The translations under genes were made by a program, and so were the position numbers. A stretch of DNA of 64,000 bases, taken from CBDUQN01 sp965369375. Lineage in GTDB: Bacteria; Krumholzibacteriota; Krumholzibacteriia; Krumholzibacteriales; Krumholzibacteriaceae. The DNA lies in assembly GCA_965369375.1 (NCBI GenBank), contig CBDUQN010000001.1, positions 1-64,000 on the forward strand, given 5' to 3'. This document shows positions 8,036 through 16,677 of this stretch, in pieces. The notes under the pieces are model-generated. The model searched no databases and had not been told where the DNA came from. It saw only the letters and a program-made list of their open reading frames with translations. The stretch's first letter is position 1, and each line of letters starts with the position of its first letter.

Positions 8036-9118
8036 ATGAAGATAGGAGTGCTTACTGGTGGGGGGGACGCCCCGGGTTTGAATCCCGCCATCGCCGGTAT
8101 CGTCGAGGAGGCTACCAAGCGCAAGATAAAGGTCCTCGGCTTGAAGCGGGGGTGGGAAGCTCTCTGCGTAGAGGATAATAGGAACCATGTCGTGAAGCTC
8201 GGACCGGAAATCATTCGTGAGTACAGCCGTCTCGGCGGCAGCAAGCTGCAGTGCAGCAGGACGAATCCGGTTTCCCGTGATAACGATCGGACCGATCTCG
8301 TTAAAAAGAACATGAAGAAGCTCGGCCTCGATGCTTTGATTGCGATCGGAGGCGAGGATACACTCGGCGCGGGGGCAACGCTCTTCGATCGCGGGATCCC
8401 CGTTGTCGGTATACCGAAGACGATAGACAGGGATCTCTACGGCACGGAATACTCGCTAGGCTACGATACGGCGCTCAACGTGATCTGTGACAGCGCCGAG
8501 CGGATCTCGCACACAGCGGAGTCCCACCAGACGATCTTTCTGCTCGAGGTGATGGGGAGGCTCGCAGGCTGGCTGGCGCTGAGGGGCGGCGAGGCGGCAT
8601 TCGCCGACATCATCCTCATACCGGAGTATGCCTTTACGGTCGAAAAGCTCGTGTCTGTGCTCAAGGAACAACTCGCCGCGAGCGAGAAGTTGGGTATCGA
8701 TCACCTCTACAAACTGATCGTAGTCGCCGAGGGTGTCCATATCGAAGGTGAGGAGGCAATCCGGAGAGACAGCAGGCTCGACGAGTTCGGCCACTACAGT
8801 CTCGGGGGAGTGGGTAACTACCTCAAGGGGCTCCTCGAGCACGAGTTCAGCCATACGAGATACACCGCACTCGCGTATCTCCAGAGGGGCGCTCCTCCTT
8901 CGCAGAAGGACCGGCAGGTGGGACGGCGGTTCGGGCACAACGCCGTGCGGATGGTGAGGAGCGGGCACTTCGGAAACATGGTGGTGATCAAGCGGTCGCG
9001 TCTCACGGAGATGCCGCTCGAAGAGATCAATAAATCGCCGAGCCTCGTGGATATCAAGAAGCACTACGACACCGAGCGACTCAATGTCAAGATAGAGGGC
9101 ACCGGAGTCGAGGCGTAA
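8036..9118 (+). CDS. 6-phosphofructokinase, PPi-type signature
   Basis: This 360-residue enzyme phosphorylates fructose 6-phosphate in cytoplasmic glycolysis. Family motifs are clear: GGGDAPGLN (residues 8-16), GGEDT (105-109), PKTIDRD (127-133) and EVMGRLAGW. The residue that decides the phosphoryl donor is Asp108, in place of the Gly of ATP enzymes such as E. coli PfkA (Gly104), and Lys128 replaces E. coli Gly124. Both changes mark pyrophosphate-dependent enzymes, although some actinobacterial ATP enzymes have mixed signatures. The length fits group II/III PFKs. A PPi enzyme would make the step reversible. Confidence 0.88.
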   Translation: MKIGVLTGGGDAPGLNPAIAGIVEEATKRKIKVLGLKRGWEALCVEDNRNHVVKLGPEIIREYSRLGGSKLQCSRTNPVSRDNDRTDLVKKNMKKLGLDALIAIGGEDTLGAGATLFDRGIPVVGIPKTIDRDLYGTEYSLGYDTALNVICDSAERISHTAESHQTIFLLEVMGRLAGWLALRGGEAAFADIILIPEYAFTVEKLVSVLKEQLAASEKLGIDHLYKLIVVAEGVHIEGEEAIRRDSRLDEFGHYSLGGVGNYLKGLLEHEFSHTRYTALAYLQRGAPPSQKDRQVGRRFGHNAVRMVRSGHFGNMVVIKRSRLTEMPLEEINKSPSLVDIKKHYDTERLNVKIEGTGVEA

Positions 9119-9130
9119 CAGTTCGGGACG

Positions 9131-10297
9131 CTAGCTTCTCATAAAGTGAGCGACCGTTTCCACGTGATACGTCCCCGGGAAGAGATCTATCAGGTGGATC
9201 TCCCGTAAAATATATCCCGCCTCTATCAGCCGTGCTGCATCCCTCGCGAAAGAGGGGGGTTCGCAGTAGACGAGTATGAGCTCGGCGGGTCTCAAGCGTA
9301 TGATACCCTTCAATGCGGATTTCGGTATCCCTGCCCGCGGCGGGTCGGCGATGAGGATGTCGATATCCCGCTGCCTGTGAATTTCCTTTTCGACCCTCCC
9401 GCGCCTGAATGTAACATTCGAGACCTTGTTGAGGCGCGCGGCGGCTTGTGCGTCGCGGTATGCCGAGGATTCAGATTCGATGCCGACCGCTTCCGTGACG
9501 ATCCGCGAGAATGCAAGCGTGAAAAATCCCACACCGGAGTAGCAATCGAGAAGCTTTCGCCTGACTTTCGAGGGTAGGGAGCAAACGAGCTCGACGAGTT
9601 TGCCGCCCAGCGGATTGTTGACCTGATAGAACGAAGTCGGACTGACGGGAAAGAGCAATCCGCCGGTTTCCATCAGCGCATCCGGCGGCCCGACCCGGCT
9701 TTCGAGGCCCCAAAAGTGAACGGTTCCGTACCGATCCATGCGTGAACGGATCTCCCTGCTCCCGGGAAGCTCGTCGGCCGGCAGCTCGCTGATTGCCTGT
9801 CGCATATCGGGCGGGAGGAGGAGACATCCCGCAGACGGAAAGGGGACCACCGTCGACGATTCCCTCATCGTGAACCCGGGACGGCGCCGGGCGTCGGTCC
9901 TGATGTCGCAGGTGTTTCTGTACCCGAACCGCCCGGGGGAGGGTGTAACGCTCGCCAGCTCGATTTTGATGTGTCCGATCCTTTCGAGGTTCTCTAGAAC
10001 CGTTCGTTTCTTGACCTCCAGTTCTTCTTCGTAACTGAGGTGGAGGAGGTGGCACCCTCCGCAGGTGCCGAAAACGGGACATTCGGGCTCGATGCGTGAT
10101 GGAGAGTGCCGCAGGAGGCGCTCTACCCGGCCGAAGAGGCAGTTCTTTTTTTTCTTTACCACGGAGAACTCCACCTCGTCCCCCGGAGCGGTGTAGGGGA
10201 GAAAGAGCGTCTTCCCTTCGAAGTGGGCCAATCCCCAGCCTCCGTACACTATCTTCTTTATTTCGGCTGATTCCTTCATGGAACAATCGTTTCCCAT
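9131..10297 (-). CDS. TrmA/RlmD-family RNA (uracil-5-)-methyltransferase
   Basis: This 388-residue SAM-dependent RNA methyltransferase makes 5-methyluridine in rRNA or tRNA. An N-terminal TRAM-like beta-barrel (about residues 8-65) is followed by an iron-sulfur motif CPVFGTCGGC (Cys73, Cys79, Cys82), the SAM-binding segment LDCYSGVGFFTLAF and the catalytic Cys in LVYCEPPSFARD. It ends with the family's DLFPGTYHVE motif. Whether it acts on 23S rRNA (RlmC/RlmD) or tRNA (TrmA) cannot be decided here; the Fe-S cysteines favour the RlmD/RlmCD side. A second ATG at 10279 is also possible. It is convergent with the PFK gene. Confidence 0.88.
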   Translation of the reverse strand: MGNDCSMKESAEIKKIVYGGWGLAHFEGKTLFLPYTAPGDEVEFSVVKKKKNCLFGRVERLLRHSPSRIEPECPVFGTCGGCHLLHLSYEEELEVKKRTVLENLERIGHIKIELASVTPSPGRFGYRNTCDIRTDARRRPGFTMRESSTVVPFPSAGCLLLPPDMRQAISELPADELPGSREIRSRMDRYGTVHFWGLESRVGPPDALMETGGLLFPVSPTSFYQVNNPLGGKLVELVCSLPSKVRRKLLDCYSGVGFFTLAFSRIVTEAVGIESESSAYRDAQAAARLNKVSNVTFRRGRVEKEIHRQRDIDILIADPPRAGIPKSALKGIIRLRPAELILVYCEPPSFARDAARLIEAGYILREIHLIDLFPGTYHVETVAHFMRS

Positions 10298-10365
10298 GGT
10301 GAAAAGGGTGGTTCCAAAGTTACAATCGAGAAAGCATCGGCATCATGATCGGAAAAAAGACACTA

Positions 10366-11349
10366 TCACCCCTTGCGCCCCAGATAGAGACAGGAGTACC
10401 GGGGGACCGTGCGGCTTCTGACTGCGACAAAGCCGGAGTCTTTCAACGCCCCCTTTATCTCCGATGATGTATAACAGTTACCGCTTCGAGTGCCAACGAG
10501 CATATTAACGGCGAAGAGTGCTGATGCAACGGGCTTAATGCGGTTTTCGTCGAGGAGGAAGTCCTTGACGACAACGAGACCGCCCGTGGTCATGGATCGG
10601 TAGACCTTCCCCAGCAGCGTGTGGACCTGTCTGAGGCTGAGGCTGTGAATGATATTGGATACGAGCACGAGATCGTATCCCGTGCCGAGAGAGCCTGCGA
10701 GGAAATCCCCCGCCATCGTTTCGATGCGATCCTCCATGTTATAGCGCGCGATCACATCCTGTGCGATCGGGACCGTTTCGGGCAGATCGTACACCACCGC
10801 CTTGAGATTCCTGTGCTCCATGCAGGCGGCTATGGCATACATGCCGGGTCCCCCGCCGAGATCGAGCATTTTGCGGTACCGCGATAGATCGAGCCGTTCG
10901 AGCATCGCCCAGGCTGAGGTCCTGCCGATATCCGCCATGGCGAGAATGAAATCGCTGTGTTCACGCGGAGTTCTCTTTCTCCTTCTCGTTCGTGCCGGTC
11001 CTCCCTTTTCCACGACTTCGGGAAGCAGGGCCCAGCTCTGCAGCATATTGTAATGGTGATCGATCAGGTGTCCGATAAACTCACGCCGATTGGAGACGAG
11101 ATAGCGGCGGGCGAGAGATGAGCACCGGTATGTCGCATCCCGCTTCGCGAGCAGTCCTATCGCAGCAAGGGCGTCGAGAAGTATCTCGAGGGCGCGCTTG
11201 CTGAGTTTCTTGGCTCCCGCGAGCTGCTGCGCCGTAGATGGTTTCTCCGCGAGTGAATCGAATATCCTCAGGCGGTTGGCCGTTATGAACACTACGGCCT
11301 GCTGGTAGGCGGTGTAGATGCCGAGCAGCTCCTCGGGAGGTCCGCTCAT
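10366..11349 (-). CDS. COMT-like SAM-dependent methyltransferase
   Basis: This is about 327 residues. The N-terminal half is the winged-helix dimerisation domain of caffeate/acetylserotonin O-methyltransferases (family text around ANRLRIFDSLAEKPSTA). The C-terminal half is a class I SAM fold with LDLGGGPGMYA and a conserved VSNIIHSL segment. Such enzymes methylate small hydroxylated molecules, but the substrate is unknown. The ATG at 11349 has GAGG about eight bases upstream; ATG at 11385 and TTG at 11445 are alternative starts. It is divergent from the sugar cluster that follows, so it may belong to its biosynthesis. Confidence 0.82.
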   Translation of the reverse strand: MSGPPEELLGIYTAYQQAVVFITANRLRIFDSLAEKPSTAQQLAGAKKLSKRALEILLDALAAIGLLAKRDATYRCSSLARRYLVSNRREFIGHLIDHHYNMLQSWALLPEVVEKGGPARTRRRKRTPREHSDFILAMADIGRTSAWAMLERLDLSRYRKMLDLGGGPGMYAIAACMEHRNLKAVVYDLPETVPIAQDVIARYNMEDRIETMAGDFLAGSLGTGYDLVLVSNIIHSLSLRQVHTLLGKVYRSMTTGGLVVVKDFLLDENRIKPVASALFAVNMLVGTRSGNCYTSSEIKGALKDSGFVAVRSRTVPRYSCLYLGRKG

Positions 11350-11536
11350 CCTTTCGACCTCAATCTTCCTTGTACCTTTTGGCATGGGTTCTGTGTTTCT
11401 CCCTTCTCCTTGCCGATTCGCCACGCTAATAATACATGATTTCAAATAGATAATGCAACTTACGCTTTACCCGACCCCGTACGGGCGTCTATACTATCAT
11501 CGAATTCCGCATACGAGACGCAAGGAGCTGGAGACT

Positions 11537-12742
11537 GTGCGAATCGGAATGGTGCTTAAGGCCGCGATCCCTCCTCCCGATATCAGGGTCGAGAAGGAAG
11601 CGAAGACGCTGATCGGCGAGGGGCACGACGTGCATCTGCTCCTCGAGAGAAGGCCGGGGGAGCAGATCGAGGAGATAGTGGACGGGATCGGATACATACG
11701 CGGTGTCGCAATGGGCCGCTTGAGGGAGAAATACCACCGGTACACATTTTCATTTACATTCAGGGATCCGCTGTGGCGCAAGGCGATTGAGGACTTCGCG
11801 AGGATGCGGCATGTCGAGGTGCTGCACGTTCACGATCTGCCCCTCGTGCAGGAAGCGGTGACGGTTGCGCGGTCACTGGGACTGCCTGTCGTTGCCGATC
11901 TCCATGAGAATTACCCGGCGGGTTTGCAGGTCTGGTACGAGAGCGCGCTCAAGAAGAGGACGATCTACCGCTATGACCGGTGGGCGCGGTACGAACGGAG
12001 GATGCTCGATGAGGTCGATGCAATTATTGTGGTTATCGAGGAATCGAAGCAGCGGCTCGTATCGCTCGGAGTGAATCCCGACAAGATCTTCGTTGTTCCC
12101 AATACGGCGAGCAGAGAGCGCGATCAGATCCCGACGGACAATGAAATTATCGAACGGTACAAGGGATATTTCGTTCTGACGTACATCGGGGGCTTTGCGG
12201 GACATCGCGGCCTCGATGTCGTCGTGAGGGCGCTGCCGAGGGTACGCGAAGAGATCCCCCACCTGAAGGTGGTGCTCGTCGGCGACCGCAACGATGCATA
12301 CCGGAAATACCTCGGACGCCTCGCCCGCGTTGTCGGCTGCGAGAGTATCGTAGAGATGACCGGATGGCAGCCATTCGAGAAGATATGGAGCTATATAGAG
12401 GCGAGTGACGTATGCCTCGTTCCGCATGCGCGAAATCCGCATACGGACACGACCATTCCGCACAAGATATTCCAGTACATGATGTCGAAAAAGCCCGTTA
12501 TCGTGAGCGATTGCCCGCCGCTCGCGAGGATCGCGAGGGATTCCGGCGGAGGGCTCGTTTTCGCGTACGACGATCCGTCGGAGCTGGCGAGCCGGATTCT
12601 CGAGCTCTATAATAGCCGAGAGCTGCGCGATAAGCTCGCGCGCGCGGGACGCGAGGCATTCGAAGACAGGTATAACTGGGACAGTACGAGCGGAGAGCTC
12701 GTTGAGCTCTATCGCATGCTGGCGAAGGGGGGAGAGAGGTGA
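11537..12742 (+). CDS. Family GT4 glycosyltransferase
   Basis: This 401-residue cytoplasmic GT-B glycosyltransferase has the N-terminal acceptor domain (VRIGMVLKA, then a long VEVLHVHDLPLV strand) and a GT4 nucleotide-sugar domain with NTASRER, GGFAGHRGLD and the VCLVPHARNPHTDTTIPHK region near the expected catalytic E/H position. It starts at GTG 11537, with AAGGAG eight bases upstream; the frame before it is an unconserved 28-codon extension. The aminotransferase gene overlaps its end by four bases, so the pair is translationally coupled in a surface-sugar operon. Confidence 0.85.
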   Translation: MRIGMVLKAAIPPPDIRVEKEAKTLIGEGHDVHLLLERRPGEQIEEIVDGIGYIRGVAMGRLREKYHRYTFSFTFRDPLWRKAIEDFARMRHVEVLHVHDLPLVQEAVTVARSLGLPVVADLHENYPAGLQVWYESALKKRTIYRYDRWARYERRMLDEVDAIIVVIEESKQRLVSLGVNPDKIFVVPNTASRERDQIPTDNEIIERYKGYFVLTYIGGFAGHRGLDVVVRALPRVREEIPHLKVVLVGDRNDAYRKYLGRLARVVGCESIVEMTGWQPFEKIWSYIEASDVCLVPHARNPHTDTTIPHKIFQYMMSKKPVIVSDCPPLARIARDSGGGLVFAYDDPSELASRILELYNSRELRDKLARAGREAFEDRYNWDSTSGELVELYRMLAKGGER

Positions 12743-13845
12743 AAGTCAAGCTGCTCGACCTCACGGCGCAGTATGAGAGTATAAAAGAGGAGATACGGGA
12801 AGCGATCGATGGTCTTCTCTCTTCGCAGCAGTTTATCCTCGGTGCCGCCGTCGTACGGCTCGAGCATGAATTGGCGTCCTACTGCCGGGTGAAGCACGCC
12901 GTCGGCGTGGCATCGGGGAGTGACGCGATACTGCTCTCCCTCATGGCGCTCGATGTGGGGCCGGGTGACGAGGTGGTGACGACGCCGTACACCTTTTTCT
13001 CAACGGTGAGCGCCATAACACGCCTCGGGGCGACGCCCGTTTTTGCCGATATCGATCCCGTAACGTACAACATGCGCCCGAAGGCGACTGCCGCGGCGCT
13101 CACCGATCGCACCAAGGCGGTGATAGTGGTTCATCTCTTCGGGCAGGCCGCGGATATGGATCCGATTCTCGAGGCGGCCGGTGAGAGGGGTGTTCCGGTC
13201 ATAGAGGATGCGTGCCAGGCTATCGGCGCACGGTACAAGGGTAAAATGGCCGGTTCGATCGGGCGGATCGGATGTTTCTCCTTCTTTCCGTCGAAGAATC
13301 TCGGCGGTTTCGGCGACGGGGGAATGATCACAACGGACGATGCCGGACTGGCGGATGCGGTCCGGATGCTCCGCGTTCACGGAAGCAGGAAAGCATACCT
13401 GCACGAGCGGGTGGGTCTCAACAGCAGGCTCGATGCGTTACAGGCCGCCGTGCTTTCGGCGAAACTGCCGCATCTCGAACGCTGGAATGAGCTCAGACGA
13501 GAGAACGCCGCCTACTATAACGAGAGATTATCCGCATTCGATCGCATCACCATACCGTTTGCCTCAGAGCACGGTGACTGCACATACAACCAGTATGTGA
13601 TACGGGCGCGAAAGCGGAACGAGTTGAAGGCGTATCTTCTCGAGAGCGGAATCGGATGTCAGATCTATTACCCCATCCCCCTGCATCTGCAGGAGTGTTT
13701 TTCATTTCTCGGAACCGAGGAAGGAGATTGTCCCGAAGCCGAGAGGGCGGCCCAAGAAACGCTCGCAATTCCTGTTTATCCGGAGCTCTCGAGGGAGCAG
13801 CAGAATCTCGTTGTTGAAACCATCGGGACCTTTATCAATGGCTGA
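12739..13845 (+). CDS. DegT/DnrJ/EryC1/StrS-family aminotransferase
   Basis: This 368-residue PLP enzyme transfers an amino group to nucleotide keto-sugars. The Schiff-base lysine is Lys186 in FFPSKNLGGFGDGG, and the family's EDACQAIGA and TPYTFFST motifs are present. The length is normal. It starts at GTG inside the stop of the glycosyltransferase gene (four-base overlap), so the two are co-translated. The product is an amino sugar nucleotide for the adjacent glycosyltransferases to use; the exact sugar is unknown. Confidence 0.92.
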   Translation: MKVKLLDLTAQYESIKEEIREAIDGLLSSQQFILGAAVVRLEHELASYCRVKHAVGVASGSDAILLSLMALDVGPGDEVVTTPYTFFSTVSAITRLGATPVFADIDPVTYNMRPKATAAALTDRTKAVIVVHLFGQAADMDPILEAAGERGVPVIEDACQAIGARYKGKMAGSIGRIGCFSFFPSKNLGGFGDGGMITTDDAGLADAVRMLRVHGSRKAYLHERVGLNSRLDALQAAVLSAKLPHLERWNELRRENAAYYNERLSAFDRITIPFASEHGDCTYNQYVIRARKRNELKAYLLESGIGCQIYYPIPLHLQECFSFLGTEEGDCPEAERAAQETLAIPVYPELSREQQNLVVETIGTFING

Positions 13846-13895
13846 TCGAAACGGCCTGCGTGAATCCACCGCATGCGCCGATACCGGAGTGAGCT

Positions 13896-15038
13896 TTGAA
13901 GATCGTTTGTTTCTCTGAGATCCAGTGGCGCTACGTAAGAACGCGCAAGCAGCAGATCCTTGCGCGGCTTCCGGGGGACCGGGAGATTCTCTTTCTCTCG
14001 AGTGTCGTCAAGGGAAAGCGCAACAACTTCAGGCCGGAGCGGGACGGACGGGTCGTGCATGTCTGCGTGCCGGCACTCAAGAACTTCCCTCAAAAATGGC
14101 TCCGGGCGCTCTTCTCCATTCCCCCCGCGCGCTTCGTCTATAACTGCTTTCTCTTTCTCTGGCTGAGTGTGATATTCCGCATGACCGGATTCCATACGAA
14201 AGACCGGGTTTTCTATGTTTCGAATATCTACTATGCCCGGATACTCCCGCTGTTGGGGAGAAAGCTGCTCCTGTACGACTGCAACGACGATCCGATGAGC
14301 TTTCCGAACGCGCCGGCCTGGGCAGAGAAGTATTTCCGCAGACTCGTCCGGTCGGCCGATATCATCGTCTCGGTAAGCAGGGGGCTCGCCCGGCTGCTCG
14401 AACGCTCGGGCGCCCGCGATGTCCGCCATATCGGCAACGGAGTCGATTTCGATCTCTTTGTCGGGGCGGCGCGCGCCGGTGTTCCGGACGAAATGAAGGA
14501 GTTCGCCGGATCGATCCTTGGTTATTGCGGCGCTATCGCGCCCTGGTTCGATCTCGAGCTTCTCCGCATGGTCGCGGCCGCCTTTCCAGATGCCTCGATC
14601 GTCTTGCTCGGTCCCGTTTTCAATGAGTTGAAAGGACCGATCGAGGAAATCGAGCGCGAAACGGGCAACGTCCACTATCTCGGCGTCAAGCCGTATGAAA
14701 CGCTCGGCTCGTATGTGGGGTCGATGGATGTCTGCCTGATACCGCTCGAGCAGAATGAACTGATGCGCCTCGCCGATCCCAACAAACTGTACGAGTACGC
14801 ATCCGTCGGCAAACCGATCGTGACGATGCTGTTCTCGGAGGAGATGGAAGAGTTCGGGGATTTCATCTACCTCGCCCGTACGAGGGAGGAGTTTGTCGAA
14901 AAAGTGCGGACCGCCCTCTCGGAGCGTGCGGACTCTGAGAAGCTTGTTGCCTTCGCGAGACGGCGCAGCTGGCAGGCGCGCTCGGAAGAGATGGCAGCAT
15001 TGATAGACGATTGGCCGGATCGGCAAAGGGATCGTTGA
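13896..15038 (+). CDS. Glycosyltransferase (GT-B, GT4-like)
   Basis: This is a 380-residue glycosyltransferase with a TTG start and GGAG six bases upstream. N-terminal MKIVCFSEIQWRYVRTRKQQ resembles the 'glycosyltransferase of cell-envelope loci' pattern. The C-terminal nucleotide-sugar domain includes SVSRGLARLLERSGA, HIGNGVDFDLF, YCGAIAPWFDLELL and the donor motif NKLYEYASVGKPIV. It is third in the GT4-DegT-GT array, 50 bases after the aminotransferase, and is expected to add the next residue to the same glycan. Sugar specificity cannot be predicted. Confidence 0.85.
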   Translation: MKIVCFSEIQWRYVRTRKQQILARLPGDREILFLSSVVKGKRNNFRPERDGRVVHVCVPALKNFPQKWLRALFSIPPARFVYNCFLFLWLSVIFRMTGFHTKDRVFYVSNIYYARILPLLGRKLLLYDCNDDPMSFPNAPAWAEKYFRRLVRSADIIVSVSRGLARLLERSGARDVRHIGNGVDFDLFVGAARAGVPDEMKEFAGSILGYCGAIAPWFDLELLRMVAAAFPDASIVLLGPVFNELKGPIEEIERETGNVHYLGVKPYETLGSYVGSMDVCLIPLEQNELMRLADPNKLYEYASVGKPIVTMLFSEEMEEFGDFIYLARTREEFVEKVRTALSERADSEKLVAFARRRSWQARSEEMAALIDDWPDRQRDR

Positions 15039-15114
15039 ATTTCGCGGCATTTCATTATACGATCGGCCTTGCATGTAACAACCGTCGCGAATCGGATAAA
15101 AGAAAGGTGAGCGT

Positions 15115-16335
15115 ATGGAGAAGAGGACATGCAGCGTCCTCATGATTGCATTTGTCATCGTAGCCATGCTTGGGGGATGTTCGGGCAAGAAGGAACAGTC
15201 CGCGCTGTACATCCTCGAAGAGCTGGAGACCGCCTCTGCGGTGGAAGATCATGAGGGTCGTGTGGAACGTCTCGAGATCTTTGTAGAGAATCACCCCGAT
15301 CATCGTTACCGCGTTCAGGCCTACGGGAAGATTCTCGAAACGATTGCCGAGGACCTCGGCGACAGGGAGCGGGCGGAGAAGTATTTCGATGAGATAATGG
15401 CAAAAGAGAGCGACGCGACCGTCAGGGGAATCCTTCTCTACGAGAAGTTTGGATTTCTGCACAAGACCGATAAGAAGAAAGCCATTGAGCTGGTCAGAGA
15501 GTGGATAGACGGTGATGAAACCTACTACCGGCTGTACCTCTACATAGGATATTACCTCTACGGTGAAGAGGACATGGAGGATATGACGGAGCGGTACTTT
15601 GCAAAGGCCGGTTCTCTCGGCAGGAATTCCTACGAGCGTTCGCAGGCGTTTGCCGTTCTCGGCTCGTATTTCGAGGAGAAGGGGAAGCGGGGAAAGGCGC
15701 TCGAATACCTCAGGAAGGCGGGAAACAATGCCTATGCCAACGAAATGCGGGGAAAGATCTTTTGGGAAGAGGGCAATCGCAAGGAAGCCCTCGAATCGTA
15801 TATGAACTATATCGCCGTCATACCTGCTGCGAGGAAATCGGTGCATCTCGACAGTCTCTATGCGCTCGTCTATCCGGGCGAAACGGACCTCGACCGGCAG
15901 CTTTTGGAGAGAAGGATCACCGATGAGGGGGCGATGCCCGCGGAGGGTTTCGTCGATCTCAACGGCAAGAAACACAACCTTTCGAAATACCGGGGCAAGA
16001 AACTCGTGGTGAATGTATGGAGTCCGACCTGACGGCCGTGCGTTGCGGAGTTTCCGCAACTCATGGCTCTTATGGCTCGTGAGAGCGAGCTCGGATTTAC
16101 GCTCCTGACCCTCGAGGTGTCCGGCAATCTCTCGAAAACGAGAGAGGTGATAAAGGAGAAAGAGGTCACCTTTCCCGTCCTTCTCGACGATAAATATTTC
16201 TCGAGAGAGGCGCTGAATGTAATGGGGACGCCGACGACATTCGTCATCGACGAGGAGGGCAAGATCAGGTCCCGGCTCGTCGGGTATATGAAAAATTATG
16301 AAGAGGTAATAGAAGAGGTTCTTCTGAAAATCTGA
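15115..16335 (+). CDS. TPR-TlpA lipoprotein, probable selenoprotein (UGA at the redox motif)
   Basis: The frame runs from ATG 15115 to TGA-ended 16335 with a single internal TGA at 16030-16032. With that codon read as Sec, the protein has 406 residues: a lipoprotein signal (LGGC, Cys22), a helical TPR-like region (about 30-260) and a TlpA/AhpC-TSA thioredoxin domain (about 275-406). The internal TGA is residue 306, exactly the first position of the redox CxxC, giving SPT-U-RPC-VAEFP. The cis-proline motif GTPTTFVID follows in the same frame without a shift. A hairpin with SECIS-like geometry begins ten bases after the UGA. It would be a lipid-anchored thiol oxidoreductase. If UGA were a stop, the product would be a 305-residue protein without its active site. 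Confidence 0.85.
16042..16060 (+). promoter_or_regulatory. SECIS-like hairpin after an in-frame UGA
   Basis: GTTGCGGA (16042-16049) pairs perfectly with TCCGCAAC (16053-16060) around the loop GTT. The loop starts 17 bases after the UGA (16030-16032) and opens with G then U. This matches the known pattern of bacterial SECIS elements (a stem just downstream of the UGA, apical loop at a fixed short distance, G near the 5' side of the loop). It lies inside the coding region, as bacterial SECIS elements do. Confidence 0.7.
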
Positions 16336-16362
16336 AGCGGGGCGGGGACTCGTGTGGGGGAC

Positions 16363-16432
16363 AAAAAAGAGGGGTTTACGCCATGGTTAACCGGTGAAGG
16401 TGGCCGTGTTGCAATCCCTGGCGCAAACCCCT
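16363..16432 (-). terminator. Terminator hairpin of the putative small RNA
   Basis: AGGGGTTTGCGCC (minus strand, 16432-16420) pairs with GGCGTAAACCCCT (16382-16370), one mismatch, around a large loop containing GGTTAACC. It is followed by C and six T's (16368-16363). Confidence 0.6.
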
Positions 16433-16540
16433 AAGGTTGCTGGGAGCGGGTTCCCGTGGCTGCTGTACCGGAAAAGGTTGCAAGATGCGGTTCTGACGGG
16501 AACCCCGGTGCTTTTATTCTCGATTTATCAAGCTCCCAGT
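16363..16540 (-). ncRNA. Putative small structured RNA of unknown family
   Basis: On the minus strand a promoter (16572-16545) is followed by a start near 16538-16540, two strong hairpins and a T tract. Hairpin A pairs 16532-16539 and 16496-16505 with 16440-16457, eight and ten base pairs, with a 26-base one-sided bulge and a loop of about 38 bases. Hairpin B (16420-16432 with 16370-16382) is a GC-rich stem with one mismatch followed by six T's. The predicted length is about 178 bases. There is no ORF in it, and the next gene on this strand is far away, so it is a free-standing RNA. It does not match the tRNA, tmRNA, SRP or RNase P patterns that I know. A 6S-like identity is possible but unproved. 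Confidence 0.55.
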
Positions 16541-16544
16541 ACCC

Positions 16545-16572
16545 AATATAACTCATAAGCAATTTTAGTCAA
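16545..16572 (-). promoter_or_regulatory. Promoter of the putative small RNA
   Basis: On the minus strand TTGACT (16572-16567), a 16-base spacer and TATATT (16550-16545) sit in an A+T-rich block (about 16545-16625). The predicted start falls at the base of the first hairpin. Confidence 0.55.
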
Positions 16573-16677
16573 GAATTATTCTTATTATGGGTGTAATTTA
16601 TTTCAAATTAATCATATAGGTAGAAACCCCTAGAGCGGGTTGTCGCTTGATAACGCTACGGATAGAGACTCCGGCAG

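Noticed and set aside
15115..16032. The gene as a truncated pseudogene or two separate genes
   Set aside because: The downstream frame is in phase, starts with conserved active-site residues before its first ATG, and a SECIS-like stem sits at the right distance. Decay by a random stop exactly at the redox cysteine is less likely than Sec.
16363..16540. Identity as SRP RNA, tmRNA, tRNA-Sec or a known riboswitch
   Set aside because: The hallmark sequences (SRP GGAA tetraloop region, tmRNA tRNA-like ends, the tRNA-Sec long acceptor and T arms, riboswitch consensus strings) are not found. A 6S-like fold is not excluded.
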